64,000 nucleotides of DNA from Flavobacterium limnophilum (GCF_027111315.2 NZ_CP114289.2:1302001-1366000); one strand, 5' to 3'. Positions 25,893 to 35,807 are shown, numbered from the stretch's first letter. A program made the numbers and translations. Notes: a model not told the origin generated them from the sequence alone.

Positions 25893-26321
25893 ATGTATAA
25901 AGAATTAAAAAAAATCAAAGTCAAAAATCAGTTCACTTTTTCAGTTGACGATAGTTTAGAGGAAGTTTGCAACGCTTCAGAAGCCGGAAGTGGAATTTTC
26001 TTAGTCTATGCAGTTGACGGAGAAGAGAAAGAATTGATTATGGTAGGTTCTACCGGAACTATCCAAAATGATGGAACTTTGAAAAGTAAAAATGGTGGTT
26101 TATTCGACAAAATTGTAAACGGACACCAATTTGCCAAAACAGGAAGAAAATATTCTTGGCCAGCACAAATGAAATTGGAAAACATCGCTAGATTGGAAGT
26201 GTATTGGTACGAAACTTTCAACGACAAGAATAAAGTAATCCCAACTTTCTTGGAAGGACAAATTTTACAAAATTTCTTGGACGAAAACGCAAAATTACCA
26301 AGATGGAATGTGGCTTTCTAG
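25893..26321 (+). CDS. Small GIY-YIG-like protein
   Basis: A 142-residue soluble protein starting MYKELKKIKV; the frame above belongs to the sucD terminator region. It shows the order of GIY-YIG nuclease motifs: GIFLVYA (34-40) for GIY, LIMVGSTG (48-55) for YIG, GGLFDKIVNGHQF (68-80) for the G-x-x-x-R/K-x-x-x-H helix, Glu in PTFLEGQIL (E121), and PRWN (N139). Insertions around residues 56-68 lengthen the second loop. I do not know a named family for it. It may be a nuclease or a degenerate relative. It is preceded by an A-rich tract and a GCGCCTTAGTGCCTTGGTGG-type intergenic sequence. Confidence 0.55.
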   Translation: MYKELKKIKVKNQFTFSVDDSLEEVCNASEAGSGIFLVYAVDGEEKELIMVGSTGTIQNDGTLKSKNGGLFDKIVNGHQFAKTGRKYSWPAQMKLENIARLEVYWYETFNDKNKVIPTFLEGQILQNFLDENAKLPRWNVAF

Positions 26322-26347
26322 TACATTTCTGAATATATGATGAATTT

Positions 26348-26378
26348 AAAAAGCTTTACTTCGGTAAGGCTTTTTTTT
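26348..26378 (+). terminator. Terminator with TTCG tetraloop
   Basis: AAAAAGCTTTAC, loop TTCG, GTAAGGCTTTTT and further Ts: a complete 12-bp stem with one G-T pair, 26 bp after the GIY-YIG-like gene. Confidence 0.88.
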
Positions 26379-26412
26379 GTAAGAAAATCGTCTATAAACA
26401 ATTCCTTTTTTA

Positions 26413-26420
26413 TATATTTG
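26413..26420 (+). promoter_or_regulatory. -7 box of the first LRR gene
   Basis: TATATTTG matches TANNTTTG, 18 bp before the chosen ATG 26439. No TTTG is found at the standard distance. Confidence 0.5.
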
Positions 26421-26438
26421 ATTACTCAAATTTATAAA

Positions 26439-28982
26439 ATGAAAAAACTATACTTTTTACTTGTTGGAATTTGCTTTTTTAATGTTGTAAATTCCCAGAT
26501 TATTAATTTTCCTGATGTGAATTTTAAATCAATGTTGTTAGAGTCAAATTCAGTAAATTTTATTGCAAAAGATGAGAATGGAAATAATATTACTATTGAT
26601 TTGAATTTGAACCGTGAAATTGAAGTTAGTGAAGCTTTGAATGTTTACCAAATTACTATTCTAAGAAACACTAATCGTCCTTATTTGGTTTCCCTTGCTG
26701 GTATTGAAAATTTTACCAATCTAAGGAAGATAATGTGTGTAGAACAACATTTATCTCAGGTTGATTGTAGTCAATTGATTAATTTAGAAGAAATTGATTT
26801 CAGTTATAACCAATTGGTTAATATTAATTTAACGGGTTTAATACATTTGAAAAAGATTAAATGTTACGGTAATTTATTAACTTCTTTAAACACGACTGAT
26901 TTAGTAAGTTTAGAATATTTAGATTGTAGTAGCAATAAGATTCCGAGTATCAATGTTTCAACTTGCTTAAATCTTCAAAAATTATATTGCTTATATAATA
27001 ATTTAAGTAGTTTAAATGTTGCGGGATTGAGTCATCTTACAGAAATTAATTGTGAAGACAATCATTTAACCACGTTGAACTTATCAGGTTTGTTAAGCCT
27101 AATTGATTTTAGTTGTAGAAGAAACCAACTGACAAGTTTAAATCTTCCAGATTCCAATAATTTGAAGGTTTTGTTTTGTGGCGGTAATTTGCTAACCACA
27201 TTCAATCTACCCAATTTAACTTTGTTAACTAATATAGATTGCAGTTATAATTTATTGACTTCAATTAATCTTACGAATCAGATAAATTTGGTTTCATTAT
27301 ACTGTAATAATAATTCGTTGACTCAACTAGATGTTTCCCATACTAATTTATCCGAGTTATATTGTGAAGATAATAATATTAAAAGCATTGATATTTCAAA
27401 CTGCAGTAATATGTTCCGTTTTACATGTAGTAATAATCCAAATTTGACTTATCTAAATTTGAAAAATGGAAATGGAACCAATTATAATTATTATATGAAT
27501 AAAATTCCAAAGCTCACTTATGTTTGTGTCGATGAGGAAGAATATAATGATATTTACTATAGGATATATTATTATTCAAGCAGTTCAAAATTTGAAATAA
27601 ACTCCTATTGTTCATTTGTTCCAGGAGGGGCTTATTATACTATTCAAGGAAATACTAAACTTGATACAAATAACAATGGTTATGATAATTCTGATGACAT
27701 TTACCCAAATTTAAATTTCAGCATTACCGATGGAATTAATAAAGGAAATTTCATTTCAGATTCTTCAGGAAATTATTCCATTCCAGTGCAAGCAGGAGCT
27801 CATACCATAACTCCAAATATAGAAAACCCTAATTATTTTACCGTTTCGCCATCATCAGTAAGTGTTACTTTTCCAACGCAAACCAGTCCGTTTATTCAAA
27901 ATTTTTGCATCGCTCCAAAAGGCGTTCATAATGATTTGGAAGTAACTATTTTGCCCACCATTCCGGCAAGACCGGGATTTGATGCGACTTATAAAATTAT
28001 TTATAAAAACAAAGGAAATCATACGCAATCAGGATCTGTGAATCTAAGTTTTAATGATGCTGTTTTGGATTTGGTTTCCGCAATTCCAACAACAAATAAT
28101 CAAGTTATTGATAAATTGACGTGGAATTATACAAATTTAAAACCTCTAGAAAGCCGCGAAATTACAGTAACACTTAACGTGAATTCTCCAATGGAAACTC
28201 CTGCCGTGAATATTGGCGACCGTTTGAGTTTTAACGCTTTGATTAATCCTGTAACAGGCGACGAAAAACCAGTTGATAATTCCTCGGCTTTGCGCCATAG
28301 TGTGGTAGGTTCCTTTGATCCTAATGATAAAACCTGTCTAGAAGGTGATATTATTACGCCAGATTTGATTGGAGAATATGTCAATTATTTAATCCGTTTT
28401 GAGAATACAGGAACCTATCCCGCCCAAAATATTGTTGTAAAAGACTTAATTGATTTGACCAAATTTGATATTTCGACTTTAGTTCCAACTAAAGCCAGTC
28501 ACGATTTTGTTACCAAAATATCCGATGGCAACAAAGTAGAATTTATCTTCGAAAACATCAATCTTCCTTTTGATAATGCTACAAATGACGGTTACATAGC
28601 TTTTAAAATCAAAACCTTGCCAACGCTTGTTGTGGGAGATTCATTTGAAAATGAAGCCAATATCTTTTTTGATTATAATTTCCCCGTGTTGACCAATAAA
28701 GCCAAATCTACGTTCAAGAGTTTAGGAACACCAGATTTTGAATTTTCCGATTATTTCAGTCTGTATCCAAATCCTGCAATTGATACTTTAAACATTGGAA
28801 CGAAAAGTTTAATTGAAGTAGAATCTATGGCAGTTTATGATATTTTGGGACAATTGGTTATTGCTATTCCTGATGCGGCAACTGTTTCAAATATTGATGT
28901 TTCTATACTGACTTCCGGAAATTACTTCCTAAAAATGAATACCAATAAAGGAACTTCGAATGTGAAGTTTATTAAGAAATAA
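26439..28982 (+). CDS. Leucine-rich-repeat protein with T9SS type A sorting domain (LRR-1)
   Basis: An 847-residue secreted protein starting MKKLYFLLVG; the longer frame passes through the terminator and promoter. It has a signal peptide, then about twelve LRR units (residues of about 70-330, pattern LxxLxCSxNxLTSLNLT). Next comes a beta-sandwich segment (YYTIQGNTKLDTNNNGYDN) resembling SdrD-B domains. A conserved module PNDKTCLEGDIITPDLIGEY to FFDYNFPVLTNKAKSTF follows, which I recall as DUF7619. It ends with the sorting domain (YPNPAIDTLNI to KFIKK). It should be exported by the type IX system and surface-anchored; ligand binding is inferred from the LRRs. Confidence 0.88.
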   Translation: MKKLYFLLVGICFFNVVNSQIINFPDVNFKSMLLESNSVNFIAKDENGNNITIDLNLNREIEVSEALNVYQITILRNTNRPYLVSLAGIENFTNLRKIMCVEQHLSQVDCSQLINLEEIDFSYNQLVNINLTGLIHLKKIKCYGNLLTSLNTTDLVSLEYLDCSSNKIPSINVSTCLNLQKLYCLYNNLSSLNVAGLSHLTEINCEDNHLTTLNLSGLLSLIDFSCRRNQLTSLNLPDSNNLKVLFCGGNLLTTFNLPNLTLLTNIDCSYNLLTSINLTNQINLVSLYCNNNSLTQLDVSHTNLSELYCEDNNIKSIDISNCSNMFRFTCSNNPNLTYLNLKNGNGTNYNYYMNKIPKLTYVCVDEEEYNDIYYRIYYYSSSSKFEINSYCSFVPGGAYYTIQGNTKLDTNNNGYDNSDDIYPNLNFSITDGINKGNFISDSSGNYSIPVQAGAHTITPNIENPNYFTVSPSSVSVTFPTQTSPFIQNFCIAPKGVHNDLEVTILPTIPARPGFDATYKIIYKNKGNHTQSGSVNLSFNDAVLDLVSAIPTTNNQVIDKLTWNYTNLKPLESREITVTLNVNSPMETPAVNIGDRLSFNALINPVTGDEKPVDNSSALRHSVVGSFDPNDKTCLEGDIITPDLIGEYVNYLIRFENTGTYPAQNIVVKDLIDLTKFDISTLVPTKASHDFVTKISDGNKVEFIFENINLPFDNATNDGYIAFKIKTLPTLVVGDSFENEANIFFDYNFPVLTNKAKSTFKSLGTPDFEFSDYFSLYPNPAIDTLNIGTKSLIEVESMAVYDILGQLVIAIPDAATVSNIDVSILTSGNYFLKMNTNKGTSNVKFIKK

Positions 28983-29002
28983 TAGTTCAAAAACAAAAAT
29001 GT

Positions 29003-29037
29003 AAACTGTTTGGATTTATTTCAAGCAGTTTTTTTTG
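29003..29037 (+). terminator. Terminator of LRR-1
   Basis: AACTGTTTG (29004-29012) pairs with CAAGCAGTT (29022-29030), one G-T pair, followed by TTTTTT. It lies between convergent genes. Confidence 0.75.
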
Positions 29038-29052
29038 TTTCCATAAAGTCAA

Positions 29053-32000
29053 TTATCGTTTTAATGAAAAATGTGATTTGAATTCTTTTGGAATTCCATC
29101 TTCAAGAAATCTTACCTCAAACCAATAATCGGAAGAAGGTAAAGGATAACCGTTAAAAGTTCCGTCCCAACCTAAACCATTCGAACTCATTTGCTTTAAC
29201 AGTTTTCCGTAACGATCTAATATATAGATTATTGGGTTGGATTGCGTATTAAATCCAATGATATTCCAAGTGTCGTTGTTGCCATCCCCGTTTGGTGTAA
29301 AAAATTTGGGATATCCTAACACGACAATTTCTTTGCTTAAATTAGTGCATCCATTGACATCTATAATATTTATGATATGAGAGCCCGCAGCTACTTCTGA
29401 AAAAACAGGAGAGGTTTGAAATATTCCGTTATCTAGTTGGTATTCGTAATTTCCTATTCCTTGTATAATTGATATTGTAATTGTTGCAGCATCATTAAAA
29501 CTGTTGGTTTGTTCTATTTCAACGACAGTTGAATCCGAAAAAGTTTCTGTAATAGTAGCTTCAATAAGTGCCGAGGAACAATTTGTGGTTTTGTCAGTAG
29601 CGATTACCGAATAAATTCCTTTTTCGACCGTTTCTAAAGTATTTCCAATGGCATTGATTATTACATTTCCATTCAAAAACCATTCGAAATAATAATCTCT
29701 TGGATCCAACTTTGAATCCAAAATATAGGACTGAATGATTGTATTTGTGTTTTTATCTATACAAATTTGCCCATTAGTTAATAATGGAATTGGTTTTGGA
29801 TTAACGTTTATTGTTAATTTAGTAGGAATTGCACATTGACCAAAATCTGGTGTAAAAGTATATTCAGTCGTCGCTAAATTGTTTAAAGCAGGACTCCAAG
29901 TTCCTGAGATGTTATTATTGGAAATCAACGGTAATGCGGCAATAGTTTCTCCAACACAAATAGGAGCGACTTGATTAAATAGTGGTGTTGCTTTCGAATT
30001 AACTGTAATCGTTAATTTGGCTGAATTTGCACATTGATTAATATCTGGTGTAAAAGTATATTCAGTCGTCGCTAAATTGTTTAAAGCAGGACTCCAAGTT
30101 CCTGAAAAGGCATTGTTAGAAATCAAAGGTAATGCCGCAATAGTTTCTCCAGCACAAATAGGAGCGACTAGATTGAATAGTGGTGTTGCTTTGGAATTAA
30201 CTGCAATCGTTAATTTGGCGGGATTAGCACATTGACCAAAATCTGGTGTAAAAGTATATTCAGTAGTTGCTAAATTGTTCAAAGCAGGACTCCAAGTTCC
30301 TGAAATGGCATTGTTAGAAATCAAAGGTAATGTCGCAATAGTTTCTCCAGCACAAATAGGAGCGACTGCATTGAATATTGGTGTTGTTTTGGAATTAACT
30401 GTAATCGTTAATTTGGCGGGGTTAGCACATTGATTTATATCTGGTGTAAAAGTATATTCAGTCGTCGCTAAATTGTTTAAAGCAGGACTCCAAGTTCCTG
30501 AAATTCCATTGTTGGATTGTAATGGGAGTGGAGCAATAGTTTCTCCAGCACAAATTGGAGCAATTGAATTAAATGTTGGATTTGTTTTTTGGATTACGGT
30601 TATTGAACCACTAATACTAGCGTTTGCACCGCAACTACCAGAGGTAGAAATAGTATAATTAAATAGACCTTCAGTAGTTGCAATTCCTTTAATAGTAAAT
30701 TGATCTCCAATTAAACTGGCTGTTACACCAGCGGGTAAACTGCCTGAGGTTATTGACGCATTTGTTGCTCCTCCACCAATTGTAAAAATGATATCTGAAA
30801 TAGCCGTGTTTTCGCAAATTTGTTGCGAAATAGAACCTTGATTTAAATTTATTGTGGGTGAGTCCAAGCAAGTATCTAGTAGGCAGGATCGCGCCGCAGA
30901 ATTGAAGCAATTTGTTTTAGTATCGATTGCTGTAACAATAATTGCTACAAGTTCACCTGGAGTGGCTCCAGAAACTGTGTACGAATTGATATTGCCAACA
31001 GAGCCAATTTGTATTTCTGGATTGAATCCAATTCGATATGAGATAGAATATTCAGTAATGTTAGGAATTGGTAACCAATCGAATTGTATAGAATTAGATG
31101 TTTTTACACCACAAGAGATTTCGGGTATTTTTACCATATTAAAACCTACTTTTATTTCATCAGAAGCCGGGCAACCTGTACCCAGTGGAGTTGCTTTGAC
31201 ACCATAAGTTCCCGATTTATTAATAATTAAAACAGGACTCGATTCATTAGGTATAATTTGACCATCTAAAGTCCATTGATGAATAATCGAAGAGTCTAAA
31301 CCTGAATTAAGTTCATATTGATTTACAGAACATAAATTTAAATCCTCTCCTAAATTAATTCCCGGTGAACTAAAACTAGCTCCTTCAATAAATACTGCCG
31401 AATCATAATTGTCGTCACCTACATTGGCAATGGCAAGTTTGATGTGATAAGTTTGTCCACATTGTACATCAGACGTTGCGCCTAAAACTTTGGTAAACCC
31501 ATCGTATTGTATGGTTGTTCCACTTTCGTTATTAATATAGTATTGGCAATATTCACAGGGACCAGAATTTGAAACTCCATTATTGAGATTATTGATAGAA
31601 ACTGGAAGACTAGTATTAGGAATCAAAGCTATATTTTTGGCATTTCCAGAAAAAGGGCCAGTTATACCTGGTCCACTCAAAAAGAAACCGAAATTGTCAT
31701 TATAAGTATCATTAACAAATTCAGGATATTCCTCCGAAGCAAAAACAAAATTGAAATTCAATTTGTTTCCCGTTGGCACAAAATCAAATTCGAGAATAGC
31801 AACACTTTTAATAACTTGATTATTGGAAAGAATATATAAATCATTGTCGCCAATATAAGAATTGGAAGTGGGTAAAGTTGCCAAAGGCCGGTCATTTGGA
31901 CCTTTAGCAATTAATGAATTTCCTGTGCTTAAAATTATACCTTTATCTATACCAATATTAGTTGTTGTTCCATTAGAAAATTGTTCAATTTGATCATTTA

Positions 32001-32178
32001 TTGTGTTGGCACTTATCGCAGAGTTGTTAAATTTAACGTTCGATATATTAATACCTTGTCCCAACAATACATTTTGAGCTAGCTCTAGTGGAGTTTGGGT
32101 ACTGTTATCTATTACCAATTGGGCTTTGATAATGTAACTATTTAATGTCATTAAAAGAACAAAAAATATTTTTTTCAT
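29053..32178 (-). CDS. Choice-of-anchor-L protein with T9SS type B (gliding-motility) sorting domain
   Basis: A 1041-residue secreted protein. After the signal peptide comes a choice-of-anchor-L domain (residues of about 20-260, with FVFASEEYPEFVNDTYND). A fibronectin-like region (about 345-425) and an immunoglobulin-like segment follow. Four tandem 66-residue repeats cover about residues 525-790; each contains APICAGETIA, SGTWSPALNNLATTEYTFTPD and QCANPAKLTI. The end (FFTPNGDGNNDTWNI to FKSHFSLKR) is the type B CTD seen in gliding-motility-associated proteins such as SprB. A surface adhesin role is inferred. Each repeat unit has paired cysteines. Confidence 0.88.
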   Translation of the reverse strand: MKKIFFVLLMTLNSYIIKAQLVIDNSTQTPLELAQNVLLGQGINISNVKFNNSAISANTINDQIEQFSNGTTTNIGIDKGIILSTGNSLIAKGPNDRPLATLPTSNSYIGDNDLYILSNNQVIKSVAILEFDFVPTGNKLNFNFVFASEEYPEFVNDTYNDNFGFFLSGPGITGPFSGNAKNIALIPNTSLPVSINNLNNGVSNSGPCEYCQYYINNESGTTIQYDGFTKVLGATSDVQCGQTYHIKLAIANVGDDNYDSAVFIEGASFSSPGINLGEDLNLCSVNQYELNSGLDSSIIHQWTLDGQIIPNESSPVLIINKSGTYGVKATPLGTGCPASDEIKVGFNMVKIPEISCGVKTSNSIQFDWLPIPNITEYSISYRIGFNPEIQIGSVGNINSYTVSGATPGELVAIIVTAIDTKTNCFNSAARSCLLDTCLDSPTINLNQGSISQQICENTAISDIIFTIGGGATNASITSGSLPAGVTASLIGDQFTIKGIATTEGLFNYTISTSGSCGANASISGSITVIQKTNPTFNSIAPICAGETIAPLPLQSNNGISGTWSPALNNLATTEYTFTPDINQCANPAKLTITVNSKTTPIFNAVAPICAGETIATLPLISNNAISGTWSPALNNLATTEYTFTPDFGQCANPAKLTIAVNSKATPLFNLVAPICAGETIAALPLISNNAFSGTWSPALNNLATTEYTFTPDINQCANSAKLTITVNSKATPLFNQVAPICVGETIAALPLISNNNISGTWSPALNNLATTEYTFTPDFGQCAIPTKLTINVNPKPIPLLTNGQICIDKNTNTIIQSYILDSKLDPRDYYFEWFLNGNVIINAIGNTLETVEKGIYSVIATDKTTNCSSALIEATITETFSDSTVVEIEQTNSFNDAATITISIIQGIGNYEYQLDNGIFQTSPVFSEVAAGSHIINIIDVNGCTNLSKEIVVLGYPKFFTPNGDGNNDTWNIIGFNTQSNPIIYILDRYGKLLKQMSSNGLGWDGTFNGYPLPSSDYWFEVRFLEDGIPKEFKSHFSLKR
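29806..30597 (-). repeat. Four tandem 198-bp repeats inside the choice-of-anchor-L gene
   Basis: Four units of 198 bp (66 codons), each containing GTAAAAGTATATTCAGTCGT or a close variant and the GGAGCGACT-type segment at 198-bp spacing (about 29963, 30161, 30359, with a diverged fourth near 30557). Long identical stretches indicate recent duplication or homogenisation. Confidence 0.9.
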
Positions 32179-32210
32179 TTAATATTTTAGAGATAAACTA
32201 ATTATTTTAG

Positions 32211-32218
32211 CAAATATA
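32211..32218 (-). promoter_or_regulatory. -7 box for the choice-of-anchor-L gene
   Basis: CAAATATA on the plus strand reads TATATTTG on the minus strand, 33 bp before the start codon. A TATATTTA at 32302-32309 may serve the divergent LRR-2 gene. Confidence 0.5.
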
Positions 32219-32327
32219 ATCTTTCTATATTTCTTACTAAAATTAATCTAAAAATCGAAATTAATAATATATTTATAAGAATTACTTTATTGTAGAAAGT
32301 AGTATATTTACAGCTAAATTTTGTTTT

Positions 32328-34940
32328 ATGAAGAAGTATTATTTTTTGCTACTTATCTGTTTTTCATTGACACAAACGAGTGCTCAAATTGTTAATTTTC
32401 CAGATGCTAATTTTAAAAAGAAACTATTAGAAGCGGGTGTTACAAACACTATTGCAAAAGATTTAAACAATAATTACTGCAAAATAGATGTAAATAATGA
32501 TAAAGAAATACAAATAACAGAAGCTGAAAATATAAGTTGGTTAACCTTGGGTAATTCTCTAATTTCTGACTTAGTAGGAATAGAAAACTTTACACAATTA
32601 AACTATCTGGATTTGAGTAATCAAGGTGCTGCTGTGTATAATAATATAAAATCTCTAAATATTAGCTCACTCACCAAACTTGAATATTTAAATTGCAAAT
32701 CAAATAGTCTAAAAACTTTAGATTTTACAGCTTGTAAAGATCTTAAATACTTAAACTGTAGCAATAATAATATTGGTTCTTTAGATTTAAGAGGCTTTAC
32801 AAAATTAGAAAATATCGAATCTGATAGCGCTTATTTAACTTTTTTGAATGTAGATGGATTAGTAAGTTTAAAGACATTATTGGCGAGTGGTAATCAATTC
32901 ACAACTTTAGATTTAACTACTTGTAAAAATTTAGAAGAGGTCGTTATGCATAGTGGAGGATTGATAACTCTGGATGCAAGTGGTTTAGCAAAACTCAAAA
33001 AAATGAATGTTTATAATAATAAATTAACATCATTAAAATTGACTGGCTGTACAAGTTTATCCCATTTAGACGCATGGATTAATAAATTAACTACATTAGA
33101 CGCTTCAGATTTAAAAAGTCTCACATATTTAGATGTAAATTACAATGAATTACAAACTCTTAATATTCAAAATTCAAACAGTTTAGAAAATATAAGTTGT
33201 AATAATAATAAATTAGAAGTTTTAGATGTAAATGAATTTACTAATCTCAAAAGCCTGGCATGTTCTTACAATAAATTAACTTCTATAGAAGTCGATAAAT
33301 TAAAGAAACTTGAATGGCTTATAATTAGTTTTAATCAAATAGAAACTTTAGATATTAGCTCATGTCCTTTATTGTCAAGTTTACATCTTAATAATAACAA
33401 TCTAAAATTTGTTAATATAAAAAACGGAATCAAGAAATTAAATTATCAATATTATGCCAATGATAATTTAAAATATATTTGTTGTGATGAGGAAGAAATC
33501 GATTATTTATTTCCAAATTATCCAGTACAATTTGGTATCCCATATTCTTTTTCTTTAAATACATATTGTTCATTTACACCTGGAGGCATCTATTACACAA
33601 TTAAAGGAGTAAGTACTTTTGACAATGATAATAATGGTTGTAATTCTAATGATTCAAAATATGCTAATTTAAATTTTTCAATTACAAACGGTACACAAAA
33701 AGGTAATTTCATATCTGATGCTTCAGGAAATTATACTATTCCTGTTGGTGAAGGAACTCATACCATTACTCCAATTTTAGAGAATCCCAATTATTTCACA
33801 GTTTCTCCATCTTCAATAAGTGTAACTTTTCCAACTCAAACCAGTCCGTTTATTCAAAATTTTTGCATTACTCCAAATGGTATTCATAATGATTTAGAAG
33901 TAACTCTTTTACCCAACATTCCAGCAAGACCAGGATTTGATGCCTCATATGAAATTGTTTATAAAAACAAAGGAAATCAAGTTCAATCAGGCTCAGTGAT
34001 TTTGAACTTTAACGATGCTGTCTTGGATTATGTTTCGGCAATTCCTGTAATTAACAATCAAGTAACTGATAAATTGACTTGGGATTATATCAATTTGCAA
34101 CCACTTGAAACTCGTAAAATAACAGTTACACTAAATGTCAATTCTCCAATGGAAACTCCTGCAGTTAATATTGGCGACCGTTTGAGTTTTAATGCTTTGA
34201 TAAATCCTGTCTCTAGTGATGAAAAACCCGTTGACAATTCCTCGGCTTTGCGCCAAAGTGTAGTAGGTTCATTTGATCCTAATGATAAAACCTGTTTAGA
34301 AGGCGATGTTATTACGCCAGATTTGATTGGCGAGTATGTTCATTATTTGATCCGTTTTGAGAATACAGGAACCTATCCCGCCCAGAATATTGTCGTAAAA
34401 GACTTGATAGATTTGTCTAAATTTGATATTTCAACTTTGGTTCCAACCAAAGCGAGCCATTCGTTTGTGACCAAAATATCCAATGGAAACAAAGTAGAAT
34501 TTATCTTCGAAAATATTAACCTTCCCTTTGAAGATGCAATGAATGATGGTTTTATCGCCTTTAAAATAAAAACCTTGCCAACGCTTGTTGTTGGAGATTC
34601 GTTTGAAAACGAGGCCAATATTTATTTTGATTATAATTTTCCTGTACTGACCAATAAAGCTAAATCTACCTTCAAGACTTTGGGGACACCAGATTTTGAA
34701 TTTAGAGATTATTTTAGTGTGTATCCTAATCCAGTAAATGATGTTTTAAACATTGGATATAAAAGCGCAATAGAAGTTAAGTCCATAGCAGTTTACAATA
34801 TTTTAGGACAAATAGTTATTGCTGTTCCGAATGTGTCAACTATTTCAAATATTGATGTTTCTAAATTGGTTGCTGGAAATTATTTCTTAAAAATGAATAC
34901 TAATAAAGGATCTTCGACTGAGATGTTTATCAAACAATGA
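32328..34940 (+). CDS. Leucine-rich-repeat protein with T9SS type A sorting domain (LRR-2)
   Basis: An 870-residue paralogue of LRR-1 with the same architecture: signal peptide (MKKYYFLLLICFSLTQ), LRR units at about 65-360, SdrD-B-like segment (TFDNDNNGCNSND), the DUF7619-like module and a type A CTD (YPNPVNDVLNI to MFIKQ). The C-terminal half is nearly identical to LRR-1 in protein and strongly similar in DNA, whereas the LRR halves differ in number and sequence. This pattern suits duplication with diversification of the ligand-binding half and conservation or gene conversion of the export half. Secretion by the type IX system is expected. Confidence 0.88.
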   Translation: MKKYYFLLLICFSLTQTSAQIVNFPDANFKKKLLEAGVTNTIAKDLNNNYCKIDVNNDKEIQITEAENISWLTLGNSLISDLVGIENFTQLNYLDLSNQGAAVYNNIKSLNISSLTKLEYLNCKSNSLKTLDFTACKDLKYLNCSNNNIGSLDLRGFTKLENIESDSAYLTFLNVDGLVSLKTLLASGNQFTTLDLTTCKNLEEVVMHSGGLITLDASGLAKLKKMNVYNNKLTSLKLTGCTSLSHLDAWINKLTTLDASDLKSLTYLDVNYNELQTLNIQNSNSLENISCNNNKLEVLDVNEFTNLKSLACSYNKLTSIEVDKLKKLEWLIISFNQIETLDISSCPLLSSLHLNNNNLKFVNIKNGIKKLNYQYYANDNLKYICCDEEEIDYLFPNYPVQFGIPYSFSLNTYCSFTPGGIYYTIKGVSTFDNDNNGCNSNDSKYANLNFSITNGTQKGNFISDASGNYTIPVGEGTHTITPILENPNYFTVSPSSISVTFPTQTSPFIQNFCITPNGIHNDLEVTLLPNIPARPGFDASYEIVYKNKGNQVQSGSVILNFNDAVLDYVSAIPVINNQVTDKLTWDYINLQPLETRKITVTLNVNSPMETPAVNIGDRLSFNALINPVSSDEKPVDNSSALRQSVVGSFDPNDKTCLEGDVITPDLIGEYVHYLIRFENTGTYPAQNIVVKDLIDLSKFDISTLVPTKASHSFVTKISNGNKVEFIFENINLPFEDAMNDGFIAFKIKTLPTLVVGDSFENEANIYFDYNFPVLTNKAKSTFKTLGTPDFEFRDYFSVYPNPVNDVLNIGYKSAIEVKSIAVYNILGQIVIAVPNVSTISNIDVSKLVAGNYFLKMNTNKGSSTEMFIKQ

Positions 34941-34993
34941 GAATGTTTTTCAAAAAAATAGTTACTTCGGAAAGGCTTTTTTTTTAGCACAAA

Positions 34994-35024
34994 TTTTATA
35001 AAACCCCTAAATAATCTATATTTG
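34994..35024 (+). promoter_or_regulatory. fabG promoter
   Basis: TATATTTG at 35017-35024, with TTTT (34994-34997) replacing TTTG at a 19-bp spacer; 36 bp before the fabG ATG. An imperfect hairpin with a long T-run just before (about 34950-34987) probably ends LRR-2 transcription. Confidence 0.6.
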
Positions 35025-35060
35025 TACATTAGAAAATAAATCAATTTATATCATACCTAT

Positions 35061-35807
35061 ATGAAATTACTCGAAGGAAAAGTAGCCATCATCACAGGCG
35101 CAAGTCGCGGAATCGGGAGAGGAATCGCAGAAGTTTTTGCAAAACACGGTGCAAACGTGGCATTTACCTACAGTTCTTCTGTAGAATCTGCACAAGCTTT
35201 AGAAAATGAATTGAATGCAATAGGCATTAAAGCCAAAGGATACCAATCCAATGCTGCCGATTTCAACGAAGCGCAAATCTTCGTGGATGCTGTTTTGGCC
35301 GAATTTGGAACGGTAGATATTTTAATCAACAACGCTGGTATTACCAAAGACAATTTGTTGATGCGTATGTCGGAAGCCGATTTTGACCAAGTAATCAACG
35401 TAAACTTGAAATCGGTTTTCAATATGACGAAAGCCATTCAGAAAACGTTCTTGAAACAACGCGCTGGTTCTATTATCAATATTAGTTCGGTAGTTGGAGT
35501 TTCTGGAAACGCAGGACAAACTAATTATGCGGCTTCTAAAGCAGGTGCAATCGGGTTTACAAAATCAGTAGCCTTGGAATTGGGTTCAAGAAATATTCGT
35601 TGCAACGCTATTGCTCCAGGATTTATCGAAACTGAAATGACAGCCAAATTGAGTGAAGATGTAGTAAAAGGTTGGAGAGAAGGTATTCCGTTAAAACGTG
35701 GTGGAACTACCGAAGATGTTGCCAACGCTTGTCTTTTCTTAGCTTCAGATATGAGTGCTTATATTACAGGACAAGTTTTGAATGTTTGCGGAGGAATGCT
35801 AACCTAA
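35061..35807 (+). CDS. fabG: 3-oxoacyl-[acyl-carrier-protein] reductase
   Basis: A 248-residue short-chain dehydrogenase. The cofactor motif TGASRGIGRG (residues of about 12-21), NNAG, the catalytic Ser in INISSVVGVSG and YAASKAG (Tyr-x-x-x-Lys) are all present. The C-terminal part (AIAPGFIETEMTAKL, then GGMLT) matches FabG, which reduces 3-oxoacyl-ACP with NADPH in fatty acid elongation. It stands alone with its own promoter, so assignment to FabG rather than a related SDR rests on sequence pattern. Confidence 0.92.
   Translation: MKLLEGKVAIITGASRGIGRGIAEVFAKHGANVAFTYSSSVESAQALENELNAIGIKAKGYQSNAADFNEAQIFVDAVLAEFGTVDILINNAGITKDNLLMRMSEADFDQVINVNLKSVFNMTKAIQKTFLKQRAGSIINISSVVGVSGNAGQTNYAASKAGAIGFTKSVALELGSRNIRCNAIAPGFIETEMTAKLSEDVVKGWREGIPLKRGGTTEDVANACLFLASDMSAYITGQVLNVCGGMLT

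Noticed and set aside
29806..30597. Regularly spaced repeats as a possible CRISPR array
   Set aside because: Units are 198 bp, in frame, and encode protein repeats; no short repeat-spacer structure and no cas genes in the window.
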